Source of the DNA: JADGGM01 sp025449955
GTDB taxonomy: Bacteria > Gemmatimonadota > Gemmatimonadetes > Gemmatimonadales > Gemmatimonadaceae
Reading direction: 5' to 3'
NCBI GenBank assembly: GCA_036554285.1
Contig: DATBNO010000109.1
Location: 8,001 to 72,000 of the forward strand
DNA length: 64,000 nucleotides
Part shown: positions 10,676 to 19,183 of the stretch, piece by piece
How positions within the stretch are numbered: position 1 is the stretch's first letter
Layout of the letters: each line of letters begins with the position of its first letter
The notes under the pieces: model-generated
What the model saw: the letters and a program-made list of their open reading frames with translations, nothing else
Database searches by the model: none
Told to the model about the DNA's origin: nothing
Translations under genes and position numbers: made by a program

Positions 10676-11230
10676 ATGCGTCGCCTCGCACTCGCCACCG
10701 CCCTCGCGTTAGTCACCGCCCTTCCCGCCGGCGCGCACGCGCAGGTGATGGCCAGCGAGCACGGCATGGTGCAGCAACGCGTCGATGGCACGACGATCAC
10801 CATCGAGTACTATCGCCCGCAGCGCCGCGGCCGCAACAACCTGTTCGGCGGCGTCGTTCAATGGGGCAGCACGTGGACGCCAGGTGCCAACTGGGCGACC
10901 ACGATCGACGTCGACCACGACGTGAAGATCGACGGCCACGCGCTCGCCAAGGGCAAGTACTCGATCTGGATGGTGCCGCAGTCCAACGCATGGACGGTGA
11001 TCTTCAGCACCGCCTGGAAGCGGTTTCACGTCCAGGGCCCCGATGCCTCCGCGCCCCAAGTGAAATTCGACGTGAAATCCGACAGCGCGCCGATGGTCGA
11101 CGTGCTCACCTTCTCGTTCCCCGACGTCGCGCCCGATTCCACGACCCTGGTAATGCAATGGGGCACGACGGCGGTGCCGCTCCACATCGAGGTGCCGGCG
11201 TCCAATCAAGCGCCCCCGCCGGGCGCATAA
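10676..11230 (+). CDS. Secreted DUF2911 family protein
   Basis: A 184-residue exported protein. Residues 1-22 form a signal peptide (LALATALALVTALPAGAHAQ). The body carries the DUF2911 core: ITIEYYRPQRRGRNNLFGG, WGSTWTPGANWATTIDVDHDVKIDGHALAKGKYSIWMVP and WTVIFSTAWKRFH. Members are beta-rich secreted proteins found mainly in Bacteroidota and Gemmatimonadota; no activity is known. Length and start are typical, with a GGAG about 8 bases before the ATG. It is divergent from the ADOP gene and convergent with the amidase, whose stop is 3 bases away. Confidence 0.9.
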   Translation: MRRLALATALALVTALPAGAHAQVMASEHGMVQQRVDGTTITIEYYRPQRRGRNNLFGGVVQWGSTWTPGANWATTIDVDHDVKIDGHALAKGKYSIWMVPQSNAWTVIFSTAWKRFHVQGPDASAPQVKFDVKSDSAPMVDVLTFSFPDVAPDSTTLVMQWGTTAVPLHIEVPASNQAPPPGA

Positions 11231-11232
11231 CG

Positions 11233-13050
11233 TCAGAACCCGGGCGGCGTCTCGTGCACCACGCCTAACGAACGCTCGAGCGCCAGCCCCACGCGGGCCA
11301 TCGTGCCCTCCTCGAACAACTTGCCGATGAGCGTCACGCCGTGCGGCACGCGCCGCGGCGGATTGAATTTGGGCAGCGGATGCGCGGGATCGGGCGCCCA
11401 GTCGCTGCGCGCCTCCGAGACCTGTACGAAGCCCGCGCGCATCGTGAGCGACGGCTGCCCGGTGAAGTTGGTCGTCGTCAGAGTCTCGTCGCGCAGCGCC
11501 GGCACCAGCAGCACGTCGACCTGCGACATGATCCGCTCCATCTCTTGCGCCAGCTTCCGCCGCAGCCGGTCGGTCTGCACGAAATCGACCGCCGAGAGGA
11601 ATCGCGCGCTCCGGAACAAGTTCGGCCACGCGTCCGGCGTCTGCATCTTGAGCATGTCGTCCTGGTGCGACAGCGTCATCTCCTCGAACGCCGCGGCCGC
11701 CTCGGCGAACAACACGACGTTGAGCGAGTCGACGGGCCAATCGGGGAACGTGACCGCGACCGGCGTCATGCCTAACTTGCTAACGGTGTCGAGCACCGCA
11801 CGATCGACGTCGGTGGCCGGCGCCTCCTTCATCCAACCCGGCACGTAGCCGACGCGCAGGCCCTTCACCCCCGCGTTCGCATCGAACTCCAACTTGCTCG
11901 GCACGCTCGCCACGTCGCCGGCGTCGGGACCCGTGATCGCCTGCAGCACGAGCATCGTGTCCTCCACGCTGCGCGTCATCGGCCCGAGCTTGTCCAACGA
12001 CCAACAGAGCGTCATGGCACCGGTGCGCGGCACGCGGCCGTACGTTGGGCGAAGGCCGGTGATGCCGCACCGCAAGCTCGGGCTCACAATGCTGCCCTCG
12101 GTCTCGCTGCCAATCGAGAACCCGACGAGCCCCGCCGCCGTTGCCGCACCCGGCCCGGCGCTCGAACCCGACGCGCCCTCCTCGAGCAGCCACGGATTCA
12201 TCGTCTGCCCGCCGAACCAGATGTCGTTGAGCGCCAGCGCGCCCATGCTGAGCTTCGCGACCAGTACCGCGCCGGCCTGATACAGCCGCGCAACCACCGC
12301 CGAGTCTGCTTGCGGCACGCGATGCTGGAACGGCTCGGCGCCGTAGGTGGTGAGGATGCCGGCGGTGTCGAGCAAGTCCTTCACGCCGAACGGAACGCCA
12401 TGCAGCGGACCGCGGTAGTGTCCCGCGGCAATCTCGGCGTCGGCTTTCTTTGCCTGCGCGAGCGCCTGATCGCGCGTGAGCGTGATCACGCAGCGCAGCT
12501 TGGGATCGAACTGCTGCAATCGGCTCAGATAGATGTTCGTGAGACGCTCGGACGTGATCGCGCGTGACTGAATCCAGTGCGACAGGTGCGACACGGGCGA
12601 GAACGCGATTTGGGCGTCGGTCGACGGCAACGGACCCGGCGCGTCGCTGCTGCGCACGAACCGGTTCTGCGCCGGGCCGGCGGACGCGCCCATCGCCGGA
12701 TTCCAGTGTGTGGCCGGCGCGAGGCTCGGCTCCAGCGCCAGCTTGCGCGGACCGGTGCGCCGTTCGTAGTAGGGCGCCATGGCCTTCGGCCAGTTGTCCG
12801 CCGCCATTTTCCGCTGCGCGTCGGTCATCGTCACCTGGGCGAGCTTCTCCGACTCGACGAACGTGCCGGGCGTGACCGCGGGACCGACAGCCGGCGCACT
12901 GGCAAAGGTGGGCGGCGCGCCCGGCGTGGCCGGCGCGGCCGCCTGTCCGTTTGCGTTAGGCGCAGGCGCGGCGCCATGGTCGCGGCAGGCCACGGCGACG
13001 CCGAGCAAGCCAATGGGCGCGCGAATCAGGAATCGGCGACGCGAATTCAC
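11233..13050 (-). CDS. Amidase-signature family hydrolase, exported lipoprotein-type
   Basis: A 605-residue amidase. The N-terminus has three arginines followed by a hydrophobic stretch and Cys22 (RRRFLIRAPIGLLGVAVAC), which fits a Tat-like or lipoprotein signal. A low-complexity Ala/Pro linker (residues ~28-65) follows. The Ser-cisSer-Lys machinery is visible: the Lys in FGVKDLLDTAG, and both serines in GASGSSAGPGAATAAGLVGFSIGSET. The closing segment HPLPKFNPPRRVPHGVTLIGKLF is typical of amidases acting on small amides or peptides rather than of GatA. No GatB/GatC is nearby and the export signal argues against tRNA amidation. The substrate cannot be deduced. It is divergent from a PadR gene with 246 bases between. 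Confidence 0.9.
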   Translation of the reverse strand: MNSRRRFLIRAPIGLLGVAVACRDHGAAPAPNANGQAAAPATPGAPPTFASAPAVGPAVTPGTFVESEKLAQVTMTDAQRKMAADNWPKAMAPYYERRTGPRKLALEPSLAPATHWNPAMGASAGPAQNRFVRSSDAPGPLPSTDAQIAFSPVSHLSHWIQSRAITSERLTNIYLSRLQQFDPKLRCVITLTRDQALAQAKKADAEIAAGHYRGPLHGVPFGVKDLLDTAGILTTYGAEPFQHRVPQADSAVVARLYQAGAVLVAKLSMGALALNDIWFGGQTMNPWLLEEGASGSSAGPGAATAAGLVGFSIGSETEGSIVSPSLRCGITGLRPTYGRVPRTGAMTLCWSLDKLGPMTRSVEDTMLVLQAITGPDAGDVASVPSKLEFDANAGVKGLRVGYVPGWMKEAPATDVDRAVLDTVSKLGMTPVAVTFPDWPVDSLNVVLFAEAAAAFEEMTLSHQDDMLKMQTPDAWPNLFRSARFLSAVDFVQTDRLRRKLAQEMERIMSQVDVLLVPALRDETLTTTNFTGQPSLTMRAGFVQVSEARSDWAPDPAHPLPKFNPPRRVPHGVTLIGKLFEEGTMARVGLALERSLGVVHETPPGF

Positions 13051-13296
13051 GATGGTTCTCCGATGGACGTTCGGTCACGAATCACGACCGGTTGCCGGCG
13101 GGCGAGCCCGCGGCGAGGCCGGGATAGAATGGCCGGAGGCGCGCGCCGGCGCAAGCCGCGTCCCCGCCTAACGGACGCACGCCGCGCCGGCGGCCGGCAC
13201 CGCGGGCTACCCATTGCGTCGCAAGGGGAGAGCACGTAGCATCCGAAGAGGGCAACTGCCCATCTGAATCCCCGCGTCTCGACCACGAGTCCGCCA
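13051..13296. promoter_or_regulatory. Divergent intergenic region between amidase and PadR
   Basis: This 246-base gap must hold both promoters. It contains a GC-rich imperfect inverted repeat around 13130-13200 and one exact GCCTAACG copy (13166-13173, as GCCTAACGGACG). I could not identify a convincing -35/-10 pair or PadR box. Confidence 0.35.
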
Positions 13297-13644
13297 ATGA
13301 CCGACCTCGACATCAACCTCATGCGCGGCACCCTCGACCTGCTGATCCTCAAAGCCCTCACGTGGGGGCCGCGACACGGCTACGCCGTGGCCGAGTGGAT
13401 CGGACAAGCGACCGACGCTACGCTGCTCGTTGGCGAAGGGACGCTGTATCCGGCGCTGCACCGCCTCGAGCGACAGCGGTTCGTGGAGGCCGAGTGGGGC
13501 GTGTCGGAGAACAATCGCAGCGCGAAGTTCTACCGCTTGAGCCCGGCCGGGAAGCGGCGGCTGGCTGTGGGCAGCTCGTCCTGGCACCATTTCGTGGAGC
13601 TCGCCAGCCGCGCACTGCGCGCGACGTCGCCCGAGCCGGCATGA
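13297..13644 (+). CDS. PadR family transcriptional repressor
   Basis: A 115-residue PadR winged-helix protein: LMRGTLDLLILKALTWGPRHGYAVAEWI, GEGTLYPALHRLERQRFV, SENNRSAKFYRLSPAGKRRL. It is close in sequence to the PadR at 17054 (both have LKALTWGPRHGYAVA). It points the same way as the ADOP gene at 14392 but is separated from it by an oppositely oriented Uma2 gene, so any operon link is broken. An exact GCCTAACGCAACG motif begins one base after its TGA stop. Confidence 0.92.
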   Translation: MTDLDINLMRGTLDLLILKALTWGPRHGYAVAEWIGQATDATLLVGEGTLYPALHRLERQRFVEAEWGVSENNRSAKFYRLSPAGKRRLAVGSSSWHHFVELASRALRATSPEPA

Positions 13645-13671
13645 GGCCTAACGCAACGGCCGCCGACGCCG

Positions 13672-14223
13672 TCAGAGCAGCAGGTCGCTCACGGCGCAGG
13701 TGAAGCCCGGCAGCACGTCCTCGCCGTCCAAGGTCGTCGCACCAACCGTAGCGGTGCCGGCGGCGCGATGCACCGCCGCCACGCCGTCCCGCGGATCGAT
13801 GACCCATACGAGCTTCACGCCCGCGGCGAGCCAATCGGCTACCTTTGCGCGCACCTCAGCCGGCCGATCGCCCGACGATAGAATTTCCGCAACGAGATCG
13901 GGAGCGATGCGCGCATAGCCGCGATCCTGCATCGCACCCGCGCGCTCTCGAGCGAGGAAGGCAACGTCGGGCGCCCGCACCGTGTCGGGATTCGACTCGA
14001 TGTGGAAGCCCGTGTCCTGCGCGTACAGCACGCCAAGCCGCCTTCGATAGACGAAGTCGCCGAGGTAGTACGTGAGCCTCGACGCGATCGAGCCGTGTTG
14101 CGCACCTGGTGGCTCGCGCACGACGAGCTGGCCCCGAACGAGCTCAGTGACCTTGTTGGGCCACGACACGTGCACGAGCTCTTCGGCAGTCATGCCGCTC
14201 GAAGATGGACCTGTCCTGGACAT
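13672..14223 (-). CDS. Uma2 family (DUF820) PD-(D/E)XK endonuclease-fold protein
   Basis: A 183-residue protein of the Uma2 family. Visible hallmarks are VTELVRGQLVV near the N-terminus, RAPDVAFLARER (the Asp of the nuclease fold), APDLVAEILSSGDRPAEVRAKVADWLAAGVKLVWVIDP (the ExK-type and WVID motifs), and a Thr/Val-rich end with GFTCAVSDLL. Uma2 proteins are abundant in cyanobacteria, Gemmatimonadota and Chloroflexota, often in multiple copies; restriction-like or repair roles are suspected but unproven. Translation may start at the ATG at 14193 instead of 14223. It sits alone, inserted between PadR and ADOP genes in the opposite direction. Confidence 0.88.
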   Translation of the reverse strand: MSRTGPSSSGMTAEELVHVSWPNKVTELVRGQLVVREPPGAQHGSIASRLTYYLGDFVYRRRLGVLYAQDTGFHIESNPDTVRAPDVAFLARERAGAMQDRGYARIAPDLVAEILSSGDRPAEVRAKVADWLAAGVKLVWVIDPRDGVAAVHRAAGTATVGATTLDGEDVLPGFTCAVSDLLL

Positions 14224-14391
14224 TGCGCACCATAGCCGAGCCCGCTTGCCGAGTCAAGCCCGGCCACCGGGCGGGCGAGACCGTGTCCGTGCCTAACGCA
14301 TGACTCGCCGTTCGGCGCGATCACCGGTGCCGTTGACACCGACGGCGCGGCGCTGCACTTTCCCCGGAACGCTTCCGGGAAGGACGGTCCG

Positions 14392-17052
14392 ATGCCACGC
14401 GATCCCTCGAGCCGCATCGCCGGCGTGCGACGCCTGCTGCACCTCCCATCCGTTCGCCACGACATCGACGACGAGCTCCGCTTCCACGTCGAGTCCCGCG
14501 TCGACGCGCTGCTCGCCCAGGGGCTCGACCGCCGAACCGCCGAACGCACCGCCTGGCGCGAGTTCGGCGACCTCCCGTCCGCCCGCGCCGAGCTCGAGGC
14601 CATCGACCGACGCCGCGCGCGCGGCATCGCCCTCGGCGAATGGATCGAGTCCGTTAGGCAGGACGCGCGCGTCGCGCTGCGCGGCCTGGTGACGCGCCCC
14701 GTGTTTTCGCTCACTGTCGTGTTCACGATCGCCCTCGGCGTCGGTGCCAACGCCGCCATCTTCAGCGTGCTCGACGCGGTGCTGCTGCGCGCCCTGCCCT
14801 ACGCGCATCCCGATCGGCTGGTCCACCTCTGGGAAACCTTCCACTCGAACGTCGCCAACCAATCCGAAGCGTCGTATCCCGACTATCTCGATTGGCGCGC
14901 ACGCAATCGCGTGTTCGCCGACATGGGCGGCTACCGCGGCGCCGCCTACGTACTCGGCTCCCAACAGCCGACGGTCGAGCGAGGGGCCCAGAGCACCGCG
15001 AACTTCTTCGACGTTCTCGGCGTGCATGCCGCCATCGGCCGGACGTTCTTGCCCGGCGAAGACGATGTGGGCGCCCCGCGCGTCGCGCTCTTGAGCGACG
15101 GACTGTGGAGACGAGCGTTCGCGAGCGACCGCTCGGTGATCGGGCGAACGATCACGGTCGACGGGACGTCGGCCACGGTGGTTGGCGTGCTGCCCGCCGG
15201 CTTCACCTTCGCGCCGGTTCGCGACGCCGGCATCTGGATGCCCATCGACGCGAGCGCCGAGTGGCGACGAGAACGCGGGAGTCACTGGTTGAACGTGGTC
15301 GCGCGGCTCGACCCGGGCGCGACGGTTGCGTCCGCGGCGCGCGAGATGTCGTCCGTGATGACGCAAATGGGGCGCGAGTATCCCGGCGACGACGCGGCGC
15401 GTGACGCCCGCATCGCCCCGCTCCGGGACACGCTCGTCGGCTCCGTTAGGCCGCTGATCCTGCTGCTCTACGGCGCCGTGGCCGTGCTGCTGCTCGTCGC
15501 GTGCGTCAATTGCGCCAACCTGATGCTCATCCGCGGCGCCGACCGCCGCCGCGAAATGGCCGTGCGCATTGCGCTCGGCGCCGGCCGTGCGCGGCTTGTT
15601 AGGCAACTGATGACGGAGAGCGCGTTGCTCACGGCCGCCGGCGGCGCCCTGGGACTCGTCGTCGCGCGCCTCGGCCTTGCCGGGCTGCTCGGCTTGATTC
15701 CGCCGGGCGCGGTCACGCCGGTCCTCGCGGCCGCGACCATCAACGGCCCGGTGCTCATCTACAGTATCGGCATTTGCGTCGTGACGGCGATGCTCGTGGG
15801 TCTGGTGCCGGCGCTGCGCGAATCCGGCGCGGGGCCGGCCGACGGGCTCAAGCTCGGAGCGCGCGGGAACTCGCGTGCCGGCGCGCTGCGCGACACGCTG
15901 GTGGTCACGGAAGTGGCGCTGACGGTCGTGCTCGTTTCCGGCGCCGCCCTCTTCGGCCGCAGTCTCGTCAAGCTCATGTCGATCGAGCTCGGCTTCAACG
16001 CCGAGCATCTGACGACGGCGTCGATCGACCTGCCTAACGCAACGTATCCGGACGCCGCCACTCGCGTACACGCGTTCGATCGGATCGTCAGCGCCGTCCG
16101 GGCGTTGCCCGGTGTGGACGGCGCCGGTCTGGTGACGCGGCTGCCGTTGGACTGGGGCACTTCCACCAGCTTCACGATCGTTGGGCAGCCGGCGCCCGCG
16201 CCCGATCAAGAACCGAGCGCCAGTTATCGCACGTCGTCGCCCGGGTACTTCGCCGCGTTGGAAACGCCGTTGGTCGACGGCCGCGACTTCCGCACAGCGG
16301 ACGATACGACCGCGCCGCTCGTCGCCATCGTGAATCGCGCGTTCGGGCGCGCGTACTTCGACGGGGCGACCGCGGTCGGGCAGCGGATTGTCCTCCATGG
16401 CACGGACTCGGTGCGGATCGTCGGCGAGGTCGGCGATGTCCCGATCGGCAACATCGACGACCGCGTCCCGCCAACGCTGTACATGGCATTCGCGCAGGAC
16501 GCCGACAACGCGATGCACATCGCGATTCGGTCGCGCGGCGATGCCGGCGATCTCCCCCGCGACATTGCACGTATCGTCGACCAACAGGCACCGGGCGGAG
16601 CCGTCGTGCAGGCGATGCCAATGGATGAGCTGCTCGCGCAATCATCGTCGGTGTTCATGCGACGCTTTCCGCTGCTCCTCGTCGGCGCGTTCGCTCTCGT
16701 GACGATGGTCCTCGCGATGGTCGGCATTTACGGTATGGTGAGCTACTCGGTGTCGCAGCGCCGTCGAGAGCTGGGAATTCGCCTCGCACTCGGCGCCCAA
16801 CCGCGGTCGCTGGTGTCGCTCGTCGTGCGGCACGGCGGCACGTTGGCCGGCGCCGGCATTCTCATCGGCCTAACGGTGGCGATCGTCCTGGCACGATTCA
16901 TCGCGAGCATGTTGTACGGCGTGAGCCCGAACGACCCCGCTGCCTACGCAGCGGCAGCGATCGTGCTCGCCGTCGTCGCGATCGCCGCCGGCGTTCTGCC
17001 TGCCCGCCGCGCGACCCGCGTGAACCCGGCCACCGTGCTTCGGAGCGATTGA
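14392..17052 (+). CDS. ADOP-type ABC transporter permease with prefix domain
   Basis: An 886-residue duplicated permease. Residues 1-85 form the ADOP prefix (DIDDELRFHVESRVDALLAQGLD). The first transmembrane helix starts near residue 100 (VFSLTVVFTIALGVGANAA). RRREMAVRIALGAG marks the first FtsX unit and RRRELGIRLALGAQ the second, and the protein ends NPATVLRSD. The PadR regulator starts one base after its TGA stop, so the pair is translationally coupled with the permease first, the reverse of the arrangement at 7.6 kb. Five exact copies of the GCCTAACG octamer occur in or just before the gene. Inner membrane; no ATPase partner in the window. Confidence 0.93.
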   Translation: MPRDPSSRIAGVRRLLHLPSVRHDIDDELRFHVESRVDALLAQGLDRRTAERTAWREFGDLPSARAELEAIDRRRARGIALGEWIESVRQDARVALRGLVTRPVFSLTVVFTIALGVGANAAIFSVLDAVLLRALPYAHPDRLVHLWETFHSNVANQSEASYPDYLDWRARNRVFADMGGYRGAAYVLGSQQPTVERGAQSTANFFDVLGVHAAIGRTFLPGEDDVGAPRVALLSDGLWRRAFASDRSVIGRTITVDGTSATVVGVLPAGFTFAPVRDAGIWMPIDASAEWRRERGSHWLNVVARLDPGATVASAAREMSSVMTQMGREYPGDDAARDARIAPLRDTLVGSVRPLILLLYGAVAVLLLVACVNCANLMLIRGADRRREMAVRIALGAGRARLVRQLMTESALLTAAGGALGLVVARLGLAGLLGLIPPGAVTPVLAAATINGPVLIYSIGICVVTAMLVGLVPALRESGAGPADGLKLGARGNSRAGALRDTLVVTEVALTVVLVSGAALFGRSLVKLMSIELGFNAEHLTTASIDLPNATYPDAATRVHAFDRIVSAVRALPGVDGAGLVTRLPLDWGTSTSFTIVGQPAPAPDQEPSASYRTSSPGYFAALETPLVDGRDFRTADDTTAPLVAIVNRAFGRAYFDGATAVGQRIVLHGTDSVRIVGEVGDVPIGNIDDRVPPTLYMAFAQDADNAMHIAIRSRGDAGDLPRDIARIVDQQAPGGAVVQAMPMDELLAQSSSVFMRRFPLLLVGAFALVTMVLAMVGIYGMVSYSVSQRRRELGIRLALGAQPRSLVSLVVRHGGTLAGAGILIGLTVAIVLARFIASMLYGVSPNDPAAYAAAAIVLAVVAIAAGVLPARRATRVNPATVLRSD

Positions 17053-17053
17053 C

Positions 17054-17377
17054 ATGGCCGATTTGGATCTCTTGCAGGGCACGCTGGACACCTTGGTGCT
17101 CAAAGCGCTCACGTGGGGTCCGCGGCACGGCTACGCCGTGGCCCGGTGGCTCAAGGACACGAGCTCGGGCACGATCGAGGTGGAAGACCGCGCGCTTTAC
17201 GTCGCGCTCCACCGTCTCGAGGAGCGCGGGTGGGTCGACTCGCAGTGGGGCCTGTCGGAGAACAACCGCAGGGCCAAGTACTATCAGCTCACGGCGGCGG
17301 GCCGCCGGCAGCTCCGGCAGAAGAGCGCGGACTTCACCACCTATGCCACCGCGATGTTCAAGGTGCTTCGCGCCTAA
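17054..17377 (+). CDS. PadR family transcriptional repressor, coupled to ADOP permease
   Basis: A 107-residue PadR protein (LLQGTLDTLVLKALTWGPRHGYAVARWL, EDRALYVALHRLEERGWVD, SENNRRAKYYQLTAAGRRQLRQK). It starts one base after the stop of the ADOP permease and probably autoregulates that operon. Its final codons are GCC-TAA inside the octamer GCCTAACG, so the motif supplies the stop codon. The same copy also carries the TAG stop of the convergent DinB gene. Confidence 0.92.
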   Translation: MADLDLLQGTLDTLVLKALTWGPRHGYAVARWLKDTSSGTIEVEDRALYVALHRLEERGWVDSQWGLSENNRRAKYYQLTAAGRRQLRQKSADFTTYATAMFKVLRA

Positions 17378-17874
17378 CGCAACGACGCGCGGCGCTCCGC
17401 CACTTGGCGCAGGTGGTGTTTGAGATGGGCCACGTAGTCGCGCATGAAATACTCGAGTGTCGCCGGCTGGTCCGCCGGCACGGCCTGCCACGCGATCTGG
17501 TCGAGGTTGTGGCGGCGGTGCTCGCGCCGCGCGACGTCGGCCGGCACCGTGGTCATCACGCGAGCGACGTGGCGGTTGTATGTGTGCCACAGCGTCACCA
17601 GATCATCCCACGACGCCGACTGGTAGTCCTCCGCCGCCACCCAATCATCCTGTTGGTAGCCCTGAAACACGAGATCGTCCTGCCAGCGTGCGCGGACGAA
17701 GCGTTGGTGGTTGTGCGATGCCGAGTCGATGAGATGGCCGATGATCTCCTTGATCGACCACCTGCCCGGCGCCGGCCTAACGCCCGCCAGATCTTCGGAG
17801 ATCGTGCGGAGGTCGGCGGCCGCGCGGGTTACCGTGTCGCGGAGATCGGTCGCGTACGCTGGTTCGGTGTGCAT
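17374..17874 (-). CDS. DinB superfamily (YfiT-like) four-helix metalloprotein
   Basis: A 166-residue protein with a DinB/YfiT-type bundle. The helix WSIKEIIGHLIDSASHNHQRF carries the first His ligand, and YFMRDYVAHLKHHLRQV carries the C-terminal His pair that completes a mononuclear metal site. These proteins act as thiol-dependent S-transferases (for bacillithiol or mycothiol) or are of unknown activity; the sequence does not say which. Its stop TAG (17374-17376) overlaps the TAA of the convergent PadR gene, both inside one GCCTAACG copy. Confidence 0.87.
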   Translation of the reverse strand: MHTEPAYATDLRDTVTRAAADLRTISEDLAGVRPAPGRWSIKEIIGHLIDSASHNHQRFVRARWQDDLVFQGYQQDDWVAAEDYQSASWDDLVTLWHTYNRHVARVMTTVPADVARREHRRHNLDQIAWQAVPADQPATLEYFMRDYVAHLKHHLRQVAERRASLR

Positions 17875-17909
17875 GAGGCAGCCGGATGGAAGGATCGCGC
17901 GTGAAACGC

Positions 17910-17945
17910 CACGGGGCCCCGCGGACGTGTCCGCGGAGCCCCGTG
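17910..17945 (-). terminator. Long GC-rich hairpin after pilC, terminator-like
   Basis: The arms 17910-17926 and 17929-17945 pair over up to 17 positions with a single C/A mismatch at 17918/17937, leaving a tiny loop. It lies 25 bases downstream of the pilC stop (minus strand) and upstream of the DinB gene, where termination of the pilus operon is expected. There is no strong U-tract, so efficiency is uncertain. Confidence 0.6.
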
Positions 17946-17970
17946 AAATATGCGTGCCTTCTGCTCGGCG

Positions 17971-19161
17971 CTACTGCACGGCGTTGATCATGTCGAAGAT
18001 CGGCAGGTACATGGCGACCACCATGCCGCCGACGATGACGCCCAAGAACACGATCATGATCGGCTCCATCAAGCTCAACAACCCGCTGACGGCCGTGTCG
18101 ACTTCGGTGTCGTAGAAGTCGGCGATCTTGGTGAGCATCTCGTCCAGACCACCGGTTTGTTCGCCGACGGCGATCATCGAGATCACCATGGGCGGGAACA
18201 CGGCGCTTTTTTGCAGCGGCGCGCTGATCGTGTCGCCGCCGGCGATGGACGAACGCGACTCCATGATGGCGTTGTGGATGACCTGATTGCCGGCCGTCTT
18301 GGCCGTGATCTCGAGGCCGTCGAGGATGCTGACGCCCGAGCTGATGAGTGTGCCTAACGTACGGGTGAAGCGTGACACGGCGCTCTTGCGCAGCATGTCG
18401 CCCAGGACCGGCATGTGGAGCATGAAGTTGTCGATCAGGAGGCGGCCGGGTGGCGTTTTGTAATACTGGCGGAGCATGAAGACGCCACCCCAGATGCCGC
18501 CGCCGAGCAGCCACCAATAGTGCTTGAGGAACGACGACAGCCCGATCACGACGCGTGTCGGCAGCGGGAGCGACAGGTTCACGCTGGCGAACATGGTCTG
18601 GAAGACCGGGATCACGAAGATGAGCAACACGACAATGGCAATGAACGCCACGCTCATGATGACGGTCGGATAAATCATGGCGCTCTTCACCTTGCCGACG
18701 AGGGCGTCGTTCTTCTCGAGGAAGGTGGCGAGTCGCAGCAGAATCGTGTCGAGAATACCGCCCGCTTCACCGGCGGCAACCATGTTCACGTACAGATCCG
18801 TGAACGCCTTGGGGTGGCGGCGCAGGGCGTCGGCCACGGTGTGTCCGGACTCGACGTCGTACACCACCTGATGCGTGACGGCCTGCAGCGCCTTGTTCTC
18901 GCTCTGGCGCGACAGAATGTCGAGGGCCTGGACTAACGGAAGGCCGGCGTTGATCATCGTCGCGAACTGCCGGGTGAAGATGACGATGTCGCGCGTCTTG
19001 ATGCGGCCGAGCCGTTTCTTGGCCTTCTCTTCGTCGATCTTGACGACGATCAGTTTTTGCCGGCGCAGCTGCGCGACCACCTCGTCGCGAGTGGCGGCAT
19101 CCATCGTGGCGGTCTTGAGCTCACCGCCGAGCGTACGCGCGGTATAGGCGAATGTGGGCAT
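17971..19161 (-). CDS. pilC: Type IV pilus inner-membrane platform protein PilC
   Basis: A 396-residue GspF/PilC-type protein that anchors the pilus motor and couples PilB/PilT to pilin assembly. It shows the N-terminal segment FAYTARTLGGELKTATMDAAT, two repeated GspF cytoplasmic domains (FTRQFATMINAGLPLVQALDIL and FTRTLGTLISSGVSILDGLEI), and three transmembrane segments (about residues 165-185, 215-240, 365-385), with GEQTGGLDEMLTKIADFYD before the last. It is complete. It follows pilT by 22 bases on the same strand, so it is the last gene of the pilus unit, ahead of a terminator-like hairpin. Confidence 0.96.
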   Translation of the reverse strand: MPTFAYTARTLGGELKTATMDAATRDEVVAQLRRQKLIVVKIDEEKAKKRLGRIKTRDIVIFTRQFATMINAGLPLVQALDILSRQSENKALQAVTHQVVYDVESGHTVADALRRHPKAFTDLYVNMVAAGEAGGILDTILLRLATFLEKNDALVGKVKSAMIYPTVIMSVAFIAIVVLLIFVIPVFQTMFASVNLSLPLPTRVVIGLSSFLKHYWWLLGGGIWGGVFMLRQYYKTPPGRLLIDNFMLHMPVLGDMLRKSAVSRFTRTLGTLISSGVSILDGLEITAKTAGNQVIHNAIMESRSSIAGGDTISAPLQKSAVFPPMVISMIAVGEQTGGLDEMLTKIADFYDTEVDTAVSGLLSLMEPIMIVFLGVIVGGMVVAMYLPIFDMINAVQ

Positions 19162-19183
19162 GGATTAGTCTCTGTCTCGCGGC

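Noticed and set aside
14293..16641. Long minus-strand frame of 782 codons opposite the third ADOP gene
   Set aside because: It is a shadow frame produced by GC-rich third positions; it is Arg/Ala/Asp low complexity without any domain, and the plus strand encodes a complete ADOP permease.
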